A DNA stretch of 64,000 bases from Candidatus Protistibacter heckmannii (lineage in GTDB: Bacteria > Pseudomonadota > Gammaproteobacteria > Burkholderiales > Burkholderiaceae): positions 310,001 through 374,000 of the forward strand of contig JALBVF010000001.1 in the NCBI GenBank assembly GCA_025050535.1. Direction: 5' to 3'. Made by a program: the position numbers and the translations under genes. The notes beneath the pieces were generated by a model that saw only the letters and a program-made list of their open reading frames with translations, was not told the DNA's origin and did no database searches. Below are positions 10,687-19,691 of this stretch, piece after piece (the stretch's first letter is position 1; the number at the start of each line of letters is the position of its first letter).

Positions 10687-11675
10687 TCGTTGTCTCTTTG
10701 CAGGGGGATGTCCGGGAAGGCGATGGTTTGTTCTTGTTGGCGGGTGTCGGCGCAGGGGTCTGCGTCAAAGGCGATGTCGCCGTCGGGGCTGGCCTGGCCG
10801 GTGGCGCGCAGGCCGCGGAAGTCGTGCAGCCGGGCGTCCATGAGGTGTGAGGGAACGATGTTGGCCAGGGCGTTGAACATGTTGTCGACGCGGCCGGGAA
10901 AGCGTTTTTTCCAGTCGCTGATCATGGCTTTCATCTCGCTGCGCTGGAGGTTGGGCTGGCTGCCGCAGAGGTCGCAGAGAATGATGGGGTATTGGCGGTA
11001 TTGGGCGTAGCGCTCGAGGTCTTCCTCGAGCACGTAGGCGAGCGGCCGGATGACGATGTGCTTGCCGTCGTCGGACTGGAGCTTGGGCGGCATGCCCTTG
11101 AGCTTGCCGCCGTGGAACATGTTGAGGAAGACGGTCTGCAGGATGTCGTCGCGGTGGTGGCCGAGCGCGATCTTGGTGGCGCAGAGTTCGTCGGCCACGC
11201 GATACAGGATGCCGCGGCGCAGGCGCGAGCACAGCGAGCAGGTGGTCTTGCCCTCTGGGATGAGGCGCTTGACGATGGAGTAGGTGTCCTGGTTTTCGAT
11301 GTGATGGCGCACGCCGATGCTCTCCAGATACTGCGGCAGCACGTGGGCGGGAAAGCCGGGCTGCTTCTGGTCGAGGTTGACGGCGACGATGTCGAAATCG
11401 ATCGGGGCGCGCTCGCGCAGTTTGCGCAGCACGTCGAGCATGGCGTAGCTGTCTTTGCCACCGGAGACGCAGACCATGACGAGGTCGCCGTCCTCGATCA
11501 TGTTGTAGTCGCCGATGGCCTGGCCGGCGAGACGCAGGATACGCTTGTCGAGCTTGTTGTTCTCGTAGGCGAGCTTTTCGGCGGCGGAGCGTTTGGCCTT
11601 GGGGGCTTCGGCCGGGGCGGCTGCGGACGAAGACGCAGGCGCAAGCAGCTGCGTGGGTTCGATCTTGCCTATCAA
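10683..11675 (-). CDS. ttcA: tRNA 2-thiocytidine(32) synthetase TtcA
   Basis: This is an ATP-dependent, iron-sulfur PP-loop enzyme that thiolates cytidine 32 of certain tRNAs. It has 330 residues with the ATP-binding motif [13 protein letters not shown], the paired cysteines of [14 protein letters not shown] that hold the cluster, and a third cysteine region [22 protein letters not shown] is the family's second nucleotide motif. The N-terminal 30 residues are Ala/Ser/Pro-rich and poorly conserved. The gene overlaps glmU and folB by 4 bp each, consistent with translational coupling in the cluster. Confidence 0.95.
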   Translation of the reverse strand: MIGKIEPTQLLAPASSSAAAPAEAPKAKRSAAEKLAYENNKLDKRILRLAGQAIGDYNMIEDGDLVMVCVSGGKDSYAMLDVLRKLRERAPIDFDIVAVNLDQKQPGFPAHVLPQYLESIGVRHHIENQDTYSIVKRLIPEGKTTCSLCSRLRRGILYRVADELCATKIALGHHRDDILQTVFLNMFHGGKLKGMPPKLQSDDGKHIVIRPLAYVLEEDLERYAQYRQYPIILCDLCGSQPNLQRSEMKAMISDWKKRFPGRVDNMFNALANIVPSHLMDARLHDFRGLRATGQASPDGDIAFDADPCADTRQQEQTIAFPDIPLQRDNE

Positions 11676-12007
11676 GCCGGCTCCTTGACATTGAAGACGG
11701 CTACGCCGACGGAGTCGCAGTCGGGGTAGCCGTCGATCTTTTCGGTGGAAACGCAGACGGCGCGCGCCTTGGGGTGTTCGAGCAGGGCGCGGGCGACGTC
11801 GTCGAAGAGGGTTTCCTGCAGGTGAATGTGGTCCTTGGCGAGGCGCGTGTAGATGGTGTCGCGGATGAAGTTGTAGTCGAGCACGCGCTGCTTGCCGCGC
11901 TTTTCGTGTTCGTAGATGCCGATGTCCATGTTGACCTGGAAGTTGCGCAGGAAGAGCTTGCGGCAGCAGGCCAGGGCTGGATGGGCGTTGAGGGTGGCGG
12001 AGCGCAT
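11672..12007 (-). CDS. folB: Dihydroneopterin aldolase, shortened core
   Basis: This gene is for cleavage of dihydroneopterin to hydroxymethyl-dihydropterin in folate synthesis. Family marks are [18 protein letters not shown], the tyrosine of [25 protein letters not shown] and the lysine of [17 protein letters not shown]. Typical members have about 20-25 residues between the QRV of strand one and the (V/L)DY motif. Here GKQRV runs directly into LDYNFI, which suggests an in-frame deletion. The protein totals 111 residues with a 15-residue N-terminal extension. The frame is intact, but activity is uncertain. It lies between ttcA (4-bp overlap) and a FolM-like gene. Confidence 0.85.
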   Translation of the reverse strand: MRSATLNAHPALACCRKLFLRNFQVNMDIGIYEHEKRGKQRVLDYNFIRDTIYTRLAKDHIHLQETLFDDVARALLEHPKARAVCVSTEKIDGYPDCDSVGVAVFNVKEPA

Positions 12008-12021
12008 GGGGCCGGTCCCGG

Positions 12022-12885
12022 TTATTCGGTGAGGAACATGACGTCGCGTGGCAGGTGCATCAGGTGCTGGCCGCCGTCCACGGCGAGGGTGACGCCGGTG
12101 ACCGCCTCGGCGTTGGCGAGGTAGCAGACGGCGCCGGCGATGTCGGCGGGACGCGAGGAGCGGCCGAGCAGCGCGATCTTGTGCGCCTTGGCGAAGTCTT
12201 CCTGGGTCTGGTTGCCGGAGACGAGGGTGGCGCCGGGCGCGACGCCGACCACGCGCAGCCGCGGTGTGAGCGTCTGCGCCATCATGGTGGTGGCGGCCTG
12301 CAGAGCAGCCTTGGATAGGGTATAGCTGAAGAAGTCGGGGTTCAGGTTAGAGAGTTTCTGGTCGAGCATGTTGATGACAACGCCCTGCGCGCCGCCGTCT
12401 TCTTTTTCCTTCGCGGGGGTGGCGCGGTAGAGCTCGCGGGCGAGCAGGATGGGCGCGGCGGCGTTGGCGCGCATGGCGGCGTCGAAGGCGGCGTAGGAGA
12501 AGCTGGTGGCGGCGTCGTACTGGAAGATGGAGGCGTTGTTGACGAGGCAGGCGGGCAGGCCGATGGCTTCGACGCAGCGGCCGATGAGGCCGGTGGCCTG
12601 GGCTTCGTCGGAGAGGTCTGCCTGAAGGACGACGCTCTTGCGGCCCAGGGCGCGGATTTCGGCGGCGACTTCCTCGGCTTCGGCGCGCGAGCGGTGGCAG
12701 TGCACGGCCACATCCCAGCCCTGGCGGGCGAGTTCGAGGGAGATGGCGCGGCCCAGCCGGCGGGCGGCCCCGGTGACGAGGGCGAGCCGGGAGGGCTTGC
12801 TGGATGAGGCTTTGGAGGAGTCGACCACTGAATTTGCCACTGCTACAATCCGCGCTTTATGCACGTCCCTGCAATGCGCGCCCAA
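12022..12885 (-). CDS. Short-chain dehydrogenase, FolM/pteridine-reductase-like
   Basis: This is an NAD(P)H-dependent Rossmann-fold reductase. The cofactor motif TGAARRLGR with an arginine-rich turn is typical of dihydrofolate/dihydromonapterin reductases (FolM) and pteridine reductases. NNAS and the catalytic YTLSK follow, and the C-terminus has [14 protein letters not shown]. Its place directly before folB supports a pterin role. ATG 12885 would make its 5' end overlap the divergent methyltransferase gene, so a GTG at 12840 or 12828 may be the real start. The cluster folM-like, folB, ttcA, glmU, glmS probably begins here. Confidence 0.85.
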   Translation of the reverse strand: MGAHCRDVHKARIVAVANSVVDSSKASSSKPSRLALVTGAARRLGRAISLELARQGWDVAVHCHRSRAEAEEVAAEIRALGRKSVVLQADLSDEAQATGLIGRCVEAIGLPACLVNNASIFQYDAATSFSYAAFDAAMRANAAAPILLARELYRATPAKEKEDGGAQGVVINMLDQKLSNLNPDFFSYTLSKAALQAATTMMAQTLTPRLRVVGVAPGATLVSGNQTQEDFAKAHKIALLGRSSRPADIAGAVCYLANAEAVTGVTLAVDGGQHLMHLPRDVMFLTE

Positions 12886-14151
12886 TTCAGCCCTTCTTCG
12901 AGCAAACCGGACGCGGGGTTCAACAAAGCGTCTAGTTTACAGCCTCCGACGCCCGAGGCGGCTGCGCACAGCCGCGCGCTGGAGGCGGCCTTGCGCCGCG
13001 AAATCGAGGGCGCGGGGGGATGGATCGGCTTGGACCGTTATCTGGATCTGGTGCTGCATGCGCCGGGCCTTGGATATTACGCGGCGGGCGCGGCGAAATT
13101 CGGCCTGTGGGCTGAGGACGGCAGCGATTTCGTGACGGCGCCGGAACTGAGCCCGTTCTTCGCGCGGACGCTGGCGCGGCAGCTGGCGGAGGTGCTGGAC
13201 GGGGATCTTTCGCGGGTGCTGGAGTTCGGCGCGGGCAGCGGCAAGCTGGCCGCCGGGCTGTTGCTGGAGCTGGACCGGCTGGGTGCGCCGCTGGCGCAGT
13301 ATGCGATCCTGGAGTTGTCGGGCGAGCTGCGCGCGCGGCAGCAGGCACGGCTGGTGGAGGCGTTCGCGCAGGCGGGCAAGCCGGAGCTGATCGGGAGGCT
13401 GGCGTGGCTGGACGCGCTGCCGGAGAATTTCCGCGGGGTGATGCTGGGCAACGAGGTGCTCGACGCGATGCCGGTGCGGCTGTTCGCGCGGCAGAGCGGG
13501 GTTTGGGTCGAGCGCGGCGTGGGCTGGGAGGAAGGTGCGGTGGCTGGCGCGGCAGGCCGTCTGGTCTGGCGCGACAGGCCGGTGTTCCTGCCGGCGGCGG
13601 GTCCGCTGCCCGCGGTACTGGAGCAGGTGCCGGGGTATCACGACTATCTGGCCGAGGTGCACGAGGCGGGCCAGGGCTTTATGCGCAGTCTGGCGCGGAG
13701 TCTGGCGCGCGGGCTGATCCTGCAGTTCGACTACGGCTTTCCGCAGCATGAGTACTACCATCCGCAGCGCACGGGCGGCACGCTGATGGGCCACTACCGC
13801 CATCAGTCGCATGGCGATCCTTTTCTTTACCCGGGCATGAGCGATCTGACGGCGCATGTGAATTTCACGGCGATGGCGGAGGCGGCGGACGAGGCGGGGC
13901 TGGATGTGCTGGGCTATACGAGCCAGGCTAATTTCCTGCTCAACGCGGGGCTGCCGGCGCTGCTCGCGGAGCTGGACCTGGCGGACGCGGTGCGCTATCT
14001 GCCGCAGGTGAACGGGGCGCACAAGCTGGTCTCCGAGGCGGAGATGGGTGAACTGTTCAAGGTGCTGGCGCTGGGCAAGGGGCTGGAGGGCGAGCGGCCG
14101 CGCCTGCCGCTGACGGGCTTTGCGCGCGGCGATCGCACGCATATGTTGTAG
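12859..14151 (+). CDS. SAM-dependent methyltransferase, MidA/NDUFAF7 family
   Basis: This is a Rossmann-fold class I methyltransferase of the family that includes human NDUFAF7 and MidA, known in mitochondria for arginine methylation during complex I assembly. The substrate in bacteria is not established. Visible motifs are APELSPFFARTLARQL, the SAM-binding VLEFGAGSGKLA, GVMLGNEVLDAMPV and the late FDYGFPQHEYYHPQR. Length is 430 residues, with no interruption. The start (ATG 12859, or ATG 12874) lies head to head with the FolM-like gene, so the two share a promoter region. Confidence 0.88.
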   Translation: MHVPAMRAQFSPSSSKPDAGFNKASSLQPPTPEAAAHSRALEAALRREIEGAGGWIGLDRYLDLVLHAPGLGYYAAGAAKFGLWAEDGSDFVTAPELSPFFARTLARQLAEVLDGDLSRVLEFGAGSGKLAAGLLLELDRLGAPLAQYAILELSGELRARQQARLVEAFAQAGKPELIGRLAWLDALPENFRGVMLGNEVLDAMPVRLFARQSGVWVERGVGWEEGAVAGAAGRLVWRDRPVFLPAAGPLPAVLEQVPGYHDYLAEVHEAGQGFMRSLARSLARGLILQFDYGFPQHEYYHPQRTGGTLMGHYRHQSHGDPFLYPGMSDLTAHVNFTAMAEAADEAGLDVLGYTSQANFLLNAGLPALLAELDLADAVRYLPQVNGAHKLVSEAEMGELFKVLALGKGLEGERPRLPLTGFARGDRTHML

Positions 14152-14241
14152 ACGCATGAAGACTCCCGCCGCCCGCCGCCTGGTTCGCCGCTCTTTCTTG
14201 TGCTCACCTTGCCCCCGCCGGTCCGGGGAGGACGGCGGCGC

Positions 14242-14436
14242 ATGATCCGCTGGGTCTTCGTGGTGTTTCTCGCGACCGTGCTGCTCAGCGCGGCGCAACC
14301 CTGGCTGGCGAAGCTGGGGATCGGGCGGCTGCCGGGGGATCTGCGCTTTCGGATCTTCGGGCGCGAGGTGTCGCTGCCGTTTGCGTCTTCGCTGCTGATC
14401 TCGGTGATTCTGCTGGTGGTGATGAAGCTGTTCTGA
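14242..14436 (+). CDS. DUF2905 family small membrane protein
   Basis: This is a 64-residue protein with two hydrophobic segments (residues about 4-20 and 48-63) separated by AKLGIGRLPGDLRFRIFGRE, the conserved core of DUF2905. Function is unknown. The ATG at 14242 begins at the first transmembrane segment and matches other members, which also start MxRW. It follows the MidA-like gene by 90 bp on the same strand. Confidence 0.8.
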   Translation: MIRWVFVVFLATVLLSAAQPWLAKLGIGRLPGDLRFRIFGREVSLPFASSLLISVILLVVMKLF

Positions 14437-14451
14437 GCGGTCAGCAGAATC

Positions 14452-15600
14452 TCAGTGCGCCGCGGCCACTGCGGCAATGCGCGCTGCGCGAACGGCCTGG
14501 GCGATGCCAGGGGGCTGGCAGCCGGCGTCGGTGTGCGTCTTGGCGACGTTGCCGGCGTTGACGGACTGGGCGGCGCACAGGGCGCGGCGCAGGCGGGCGA
14601 TGTTGCGCGCGCCCTGCTTCTCCCCTTCTCTTTTTTCGTCTGTCTCTCCCGCCACGTCGAATTCGCAGGCCGCGAGCAGGGCGTCGAAGCGCTCGGGCTT
14701 GCGCCAGGCGTCGCAGCGGTCGAAGAGCTCGACGGCTTGCGCCGGCGTGGGCGGCGCGCCCTCGCGGATGGTGGCTTGTTCGCGCGCGGCCATGCGTGCG
14801 AGGTCGCGGCAGTTGCCGGGGGCTTTGAGGCGGGCGCTGGCGGCTTCGGCTTGGGCCTCGGTCCAGCCGAGGGCGAGGACGGCGTAGCGGAGTTCGAGAC
14901 CGGCTTCAGTCTGCGCGGCACGGTCGAGCAAGGCGAGGACTTGCGGCGCGGGCTCGGGGACGCAGGGCAGGATGCGCGGCAGCGCGCCGCAGGTGGCGAG
15001 CTCCTGGAGCATGCGCGAGGGCCGGCCGGCCGCGAGGCCGCGCGCGATTTCCTGCCAGGCGCGCTCGGGCACGAGGGCGTCGACTTCGCCGGAGGCGACC
15101 ATGCCGCGCATGAGCGCAAGGGTGTCTGGCGCGACGCGGAATTCGGGGAAGCGCGCAGCGAAGCGGGCGAGGCGCAGGATGCGCACAGGGTCTTCGCCGA
15201 AGGCGGGGCTGACGTGGCGGAAGACGCGGGCGTCGAGGTCGGAGCGGCCGCCGTGGGGGTCGATGAGCGGGCCGGTTTCCTTGCCGTCGGGGCCGAGGGC
15301 GCGGGCCATGGCGTTGACGGTGAGGTCGCGGCGCAGGAGATCTTGCTCGAGGGTGACTTCGGGGCCGGCGTGGAAGACGAAGCCTTTGTAGCCGGGCGCG
15401 GTCTTGCGCTCGCTGCGGGCGAGGGCGTATTCCTCGTGGGTTTTCGGATGGAGGAAGACGGGGAAGTCGGCGCCGACGGGATGGTAGCCGAGGGCGGCCA
15501 TGTCCTCGGGCGTGGCGCCGACGACGACGTAGTCCCGATCGACCACGGGCAGCCCAAGCAGGGCGTCGCGGATGGCGCCGCCGACGATGTAGATCTGCAT
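14452..15600 (-). CDS. cca: CCA tRNA nucleotidyltransferase
   Basis: This adds or repairs the 3' CCA end of tRNAs. It is a class II nucleotidyltransferase starting MQIYIVGGAIRDALLGLPV, with the catalytic DRDYVVVGATPEDM, the RRDLTVNAMA motif, the head-domain HVSPAFGEDPVRILRLARF and the C-terminal helical body. There are 382 residues. The terminal HD domain of some gammaproteobacterial enzymes appears absent or shortened, and the last 60 residues are low-complexity Ala/Arg. ATG 15600 is chosen because the homology begins exactly there. It is 25 bp downstream of slt on the same strand. Confidence 0.93.
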   Translation of the reverse strand: MQIYIVGGAIRDALLGLPVVDRDYVVVGATPEDMAALGYHPVGADFPVFLHPKTHEEYALARSERKTAPGYKGFVFHAGPEVTLEQDLLRRDLTVNAMARALGPDGKETGPLIDPHGGRSDLDARVFRHVSPAFGEDPVRILRLARFAARFPEFRVAPDTLALMRGMVASGEVDALVPERAWQEIARGLAAGRPSRMLQELATCGALPRILPCVPEPAPQVLALLDRAAQTEAGLELRYAVLALGWTEAQAEAASARLKAPGNCRDLARMAAREQATIREGAPPTPAQAVELFDRCDAWRKPERFDALLAACEFDVAGETDEKREGEKQGARNIARLRRALCAAQSVNAGNVAKTHTDAGCQPPGIAQAVRAARIAAVAAAH

Positions 15601-15625
15601 GGCTTTGGCTTGGCTCAGGGTGCGC

Positions 15626-17578
15626 TCAGGGGAGGTTGCTGCCGTTGGGCGGGCGCGGGGCGATCTGGCCCAGGCGCGCCTTGAGGGACTGCGGCTGGCC
15701 GATGAAGAGGGCGGCGTAGAGCGTGGCGTTGGCCATGACGTTCTTGACGTAGGTGCGCGTCTCGGCGAAGGGGATGGCTTCGGCGAAGATGGCGCCTTCG
15801 ACGCTGCGCGGCAACGCGGCGCGCCAGCCCTTGGAGCGCGAGGGGCCGGCGTTGTAGGCGGCGGAAGCGAGCGGCTGGGAGCCGTCGAGGTCGGCGAGGA
15901 CCATGTTGAGGTAGCTCGTGCCGAGCAGGATATTGGTGCCGACGTCGTCGAGGCTGCCGTGGCTGTAGCTGTCGAGACCGATCTTGCGGGCGACGTATTT
16001 GGCGGTGGAGGGCATGACCTGCATGAGGCCGGAGGCGCCAACGCTGGAGCGGGCGTTCATGATGAAGCGCGATTCCTGGCGGATGAGGCCGTAGGTCCAG
16101 GCGATGTCCAGGCCGATCTTGTCGGTGGTGGTCTGCATGAGGTCGAGGAAGGGGGCGATGTAGCGCAGGCTGAAGTCGTGCTCGGTCTGGGTGCGGTCGG
16201 CGGTGTTGACAGTGCGGTCGAGCAGGTTGATGCGCTTGGCGTATTCGGCGGCGGCGAGGAGCTCGCGGTCACTCATGCCGCGCAGCTCCCAGTTCCATTC
16301 GCGGGTGCCTTCGAAGCGCAGGTTGAGATCGAAGAATTTCTGCGCGCGGGCGAAGCCGGCACGGCCGCGCATGGCGTCGATCTCGGGTTCGCCAACCGTG
16401 GTGCGCGCGGGCACGGCGATTTTCTGGCCGAGTTCTTCGCGGGAGAGCTGGCCGTAGAAATGGTAGGCGCCGGCGAGCTGTTGGAAATCAGCCGCGGCCT
16501 TGTCGCTGCCCAGGGCCTTGAGGGCGCGGCCGTGCCAGTAGGTCCAGGCGGGATCGCGGCGGCGCAGGCCTTCGAGCATGCCGTCGATGGCGCGCAGGGC
16601 GAGCGACCAGTCGCCGCCGACGAGGGCGGCGCGCACTTTCCATTCGCGGGTCTCGGGCGAAAGCAGAGCTTCGCCGCCCAGGGCCTGCTGGCGGCGATAG
16701 GCGGCGAGGGCTTCGGCCGCGGCAAATTTGCGCGCGTAGAAGGCGCCGATGACGGCCCAGCCGGCGCCTTGTTCGTCGGCGCTGAGGGAGGGGGCGACGT
16801 GCTGGAAGGCCTTGGCGGCAGCGGCGGGATCGTTGCGGGCGGACTTGGTGACCGTGGCGAGCGGGTCGTTGTCGGCGCGGTCGTCGTTGGTGACGTTGGC
16901 GATGCGCCTGGCCAGGGTGTTGAGGTTTTTCTCGAGCGCCCAGCGCGCCTGCATGCGGATCTGGTCGCGGGGGATGAGGTAGTTCTGCGCGAGGGCGCCG
17001 ATGAGGTCGATGCAGCCTTCGCCGTAGTACTTGGGCTCGGTGAGCAGGGCCGCGGCTTCGTCGGAGAGGGTCTGCGCGGGGCTGCTCTTGGCGAGGATGC
17101 GAGAGAGCAAGGCGTAACACTTGACCTGGGTGTCGTCGTTGAGGACGAAGCGCGGGTATTCCTGGTCGAACTGGGGCCAGTCGCGGCGCTTGCCGAGGAC
17201 GAGCAGCCAGTCGTTGCGCATGCGGTCGGCGATGGCCATGCCGGCGTAGCGCTGGAGGAAGGCATGGATTTCGGCGTCGGGGGCGTCGGACCGGACGTTG
17301 CCGCCGCTGTCGTACATGCGGGCCTTGATGCGGAAGTAGTCGACGTAGGCGGGCTCGCCGTAGCAGTAGAGACGGGCGGCGAGCGCGTCGGCCTGGGCGA
17401 TGTCGTTGACGCGAGCGGCTTCGCGCAGGGCGACGAAGGTGTCGTCGGGGGTGAGCGGGTCGGGGCGGCGCGGCGCGCCTTGCGTATCCGCGTGGGTCAG
17501 GGCGAGTGCCAGCGCCAAGCCCGCCAGCGCCTTGAATCCTCGTTGAAACTTGAGGCGGCGGCTGTTTCCTTCTAGCAT
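15626..17578 (-). CDS. slt: Soluble lytic murein transglycosylase
   Basis: This periplasmic enzyme cleaves peptidoglycan glycan strands with formation of 1,6-anhydro-muramyl ends, which AmpD (50.3 kb) helps recycle. The N-terminus has a signal peptide (FKALAGLALALALTHA), then a long alpha-superhelical U/L domain, and the GH23 catalytic domain near residues 495-620 with the catalytic glutamate in GLIRQESRF and the motif ASGLMQVMPSTA, followed by AYNAGPSR. The start is ATG 17578. An upstream ATG at 17608 would overlap the divergent 5-FCL gene. Length is 650 residues, with no lesion. Confidence 0.93.
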   Translation of the reverse strand: MLEGNSRRLKFQRGFKALAGLALALALTHADTQGAPRRPDPLTPDDTFVALREAARVNDIAQADALAARLYCYGEPAYVDYFRIKARMYDSGGNVRSDAPDAEIHAFLQRYAGMAIADRMRNDWLLVLGKRRDWPQFDQEYPRFVLNDDTQVKCYALLSRILAKSSPAQTLSDEAAALLTEPKYYGEGCIDLIGALAQNYLIPRDQIRMQARWALEKNLNTLARRIANVTNDDRADNDPLATVTKSARNDPAAAAKAFQHVAPSLSADEQGAGWAVIGAFYARKFAAAEALAAYRRQQALGGEALLSPETREWKVRAALVGGDWSLALRAIDGMLEGLRRRDPAWTYWHGRALKALGSDKAAADFQQLAGAYHFYGQLSREELGQKIAVPARTTVGEPEIDAMRGRAGFARAQKFFDLNLRFEGTREWNWELRGMSDRELLAAAEYAKRINLLDRTVNTADRTQTEHDFSLRYIAPFLDLMQTTTDKIGLDIAWTYGLIRQESRFIMNARSSVGASGLMQVMPSTAKYVARKIGLDSYSHGSLDDVGTNILLGTSYLNMVLADLDGSQPLASAAYNAGPSRSKGWRAALPRSVEGAIFAEAIPFAETRTYVKNVMANATLYAALFIGQPQSLKARLGQIAPRPPNGSNLP

Positions 17579-17606
17579 CCTTCTATTCCTGTCTTGTTGG
17601 CCCTGC

Positions 17607-18200
17607 ATGCAACATTCTTCTCTTTCTTCTCAGCCCGACCGCCGCACCTTGCGCCGCTCCCTGCTCGCGCAACGCCAAGCGCTGGAGTCCGATCCCGGAC
17701 ACGCCCGGTGCGTCGCCGATCTGCAGCGCGACCTGCTCGCATTGCTGGAGCGGCTGCGGCCTCGCTGCGTCGCGCTGTACTGGCCGATGCGCGGCGAATT
17801 CGATCCCCGGCCCGCCATCCAGGACTGGCTCGAGGCGGATGCTGCGCGTGCCGCGGCGTTGCCGGATGTGACCGGCCCCGCCTTGCCCATGCGGTTTCTC
17901 GCCTGGGCGACGGGATCGGCCATGGTGTCAAGGGCCTATGATATCCCGGTGCCGAAGGACGGAAAACCGATTGTTCCTGATTTGATACTTTTGCCGTGTT
18001 TAGGTTTCAGCCTGGAGAAGGGGGTGCGCTATCGGCTCGGCTACGGCGGAGGGTATTACGACCGCACGCTGGCTGCGTTCGGGCAGGCGCGGCCGGTGTG
18101 CGTGGGGCTGGCGTTCGAGGTGGGGCGGCTGGAGAGCCTGGGACCGCAGGCGCACGATGCGCCGATGGATCACGTGGTGACGGAGCGCGGGACTTTTTAG
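17607..18200 (+). CDS. 5-formyltetrahydrofolate cyclo-ligase
   Basis: This ATP-dependent enzyme converts 5-formyl-THF to 5,10-methenyl-THF, recycling an inhibitory folate. The N-terminal basic RRTLRRSLLAQRQALE, central ALYWPMRGEFDPRPA, PDLILLPCLGFS and RLGYGGGYYDRTLA motifs are those of the family. There are 197 residues. ATG 17607 is used because homology begins right after it. The gene is divergent from slt with about 30 bp between starts, so they share regulatory DNA. Confidence 0.92.
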   Translation: MQHSSLSSQPDRRTLRRSLLAQRQALESDPGHARCVADLQRDLLALLERLRPRCVALYWPMRGEFDPRPAIQDWLEADAARAAALPDVTGPALPMRFLAWATGSAMVSRAYDIPVPKDGKPIVPDLILLPCLGFSLEKGVRYRLGYGGGYYDRTLAAFGQARPVCVGLAFEVGRLESLGPQAHDAPMDHVVTERGTF

Positions 18201-18415
18201 AGCACGCTTGTCAGCGGGAGTGGGCGAAAACGCCAAGAATGGATCAACCAGAAAATGCGTCTGCGGCGAGGCGTAAAAGTGCAATGCACCTCATGGACGG
18301 GGAGTTGTCACCTCAGCGCGACAAAGGTTTAACAATTGTTATGGGAAGTGGGTTTCGCCACAAATTGCAAGCGCTTGTCAGCAAAGTCAACTAGCCGACA
18401 GTGTATAAACGCTAC
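18201..18415. other. Intergenic stretch before the SEL1-like pseudogene
   Basis: No convincing gene is present. A 51-codon frame (18239-18394, starting MDQPENASAARRKS) is open but has no recognisable relatives, and it would end 21 bp before the next start. It may be the leftover of a decayed gene. Confidence 0.3.
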
Positions 18416-19597
18416 ATGGCGAAACGTGAACTCCTCAGGCTTCTCAAGCGGGCCCGTGACGGCGAAGCAGCCGCCCAACTCATCGTGGCCCGTATCTATC
18501 TTTCCGGCAACGACAACACCACGGCCAGCATCCGCGCAGCTCTGCTATGGCTCAACAGGGCCGCGAACCAGCAGCAGGACGCCGAGCAGGCGGCTGAGGC
18601 GCACTGACTTCTGTTCGGCCTGTACCACGAAGGCGTCCACGTCCAGGCAGACCCGTTTGCGGCCCTGGATCATGCGCGCTCGGCCGCGGACCTCGGTCAC
18701 GAACAAGTGGAGGAGTGGCTGGCGATGCGTGGCAAGGTGAAGCCGCGGACGCCGCCGGAAGTGCGCCAGGACGTTGCCTTACGTGCTTTTCTGAGTGTGC
18801 CGCGTCATGGGCGAAGCCGTCCCTATCTCACAAAGCCGTCGCTGGAAGCGGTCGAGGAAGCAGCGGAGTTCGAGCACGTCGCCATCACGCTGCGCGTCCT
18901 GGTTGCCGAGGACGACGCGCCGACGCGCATTTTTCTCAGATCCCAATTGACGGCGCTCGGCCACCAGGTGGTTTGCACTGCCAACGGTGAGGAAGCCTTG
19001 GCGGCCTTACGAAAAACCTCTTTTGATACCTTGATCACGGATTGCCGGATGAGTTGGCTCAGCGGGCTTGAGATTGCGAAGATATTGCGCGAGGAAGAGC
19101 AGCCTTGCCCTCCAGGCACGGAGCTCACCATCATCGGCCTGACGGCGAGCAACAACGAAGCCGACCTGCGAGCCGCGGTGAAAGCCGGGATGAGCGCCTG
19201 CCTGGTCAAGCCGATCTCCGCGACCTCCCTGCATACCTTGCTGTCCCGCCATCTCTGCACTTCCGGCACCTTGGGAGATATCGACGGCGATGCCGGCAAG
19301 GAGGGTAACTGACTGGGCAATCTTTCGCCGCAGGCAAAGAGGGATTTTTTCGAGGCCTGAAAACGCAGCAATATTGCGGATCAATCCGCGCTGGAGTCAG
19401 CGGCGACGGCGAACGACGTGATGCATATCCGTCACATCGCCCATAAGCTGCGTTGGCCAGCGCGTCTTGCGGGTTGCGCCGAAGTCGAGGCCGCCGCGGG
19501 GCATCTGGAAGCGCTTTGCGTCGCTCCGCGGCCTGTGATTCCTTTGATCCGGCGCAAGGCAATCTGGCTGGAATTGAGCTTGAATGAGGTGAATTGA
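18416..19597 (+). pseudogene. Chimeric reading frame: SEL1-like repeats + BvgS-type receiver + HPt domain
   Basis: One continuous frame joins two unrelated gene pieces. Residues about 1-130 resemble SEL1-like repeat proteins (RARDGEAAAQLIVARIYL, LFGLYHEGVHVQADPFAALD). From about 18890 the frame encodes a receiver domain as in BvgS/EvgS hybrid kinases (LRVLVAEDDAPTR, phospho-acceptor in LITDCRMSWLSGLE, CLVKPIS). A C-terminal HPt domain follows, with the histidine of HIRHIAHKLRWPARLAG and tryptophan where the motif normally has glycine. Three in-frame TGA codons (18605, 19310, 19358) interrupt it. No frameshift separates the parts, so the join, near 18805-18830, arose by an in-frame deletion. 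The transmitter and sensor parts of the kinase are missing. Confidence 0.75.
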
Positions 19598-19601
19598 AGG
19601 A

Positions 19602-19648
19602 TCAACGTCATTCTCGCGAGGGAGATATTAGGCTCCCTCGATCGTTGA
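19602..19648. terminator. Hairpin between the two convergent chimeric genes
   Basis: A CGAGGGAG / CTCCCTCG stem (19617-19624, 19633-19640) sits inside a second matching pair TCAACG / CGTTGA (19602-19607, 19643-19648). It lies just after the HPt stop and before the 3' end of the convergent response regulator, a position suited to a two-way terminator. T-runs are short. Confidence 0.5.
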
Positions 19649-19691
19649 CCTTACTACTGTTGTATTTCACCTCCGGTTTTACTTCTCCGCT

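Noticed and set aside
15599..17575. 658-codon plus-strand ORF
   Set aside because: Antisense shadow of slt. Composition is Gly/Ala/Val-rich, without family motifs.
18239..18394. Small ORF of 51 codons as a gene
   Set aside because: There is no recognisable relative, no clear ribosome-binding site, and it lies between decayed genes. It is mentioned only as part of the intergenic stretch.
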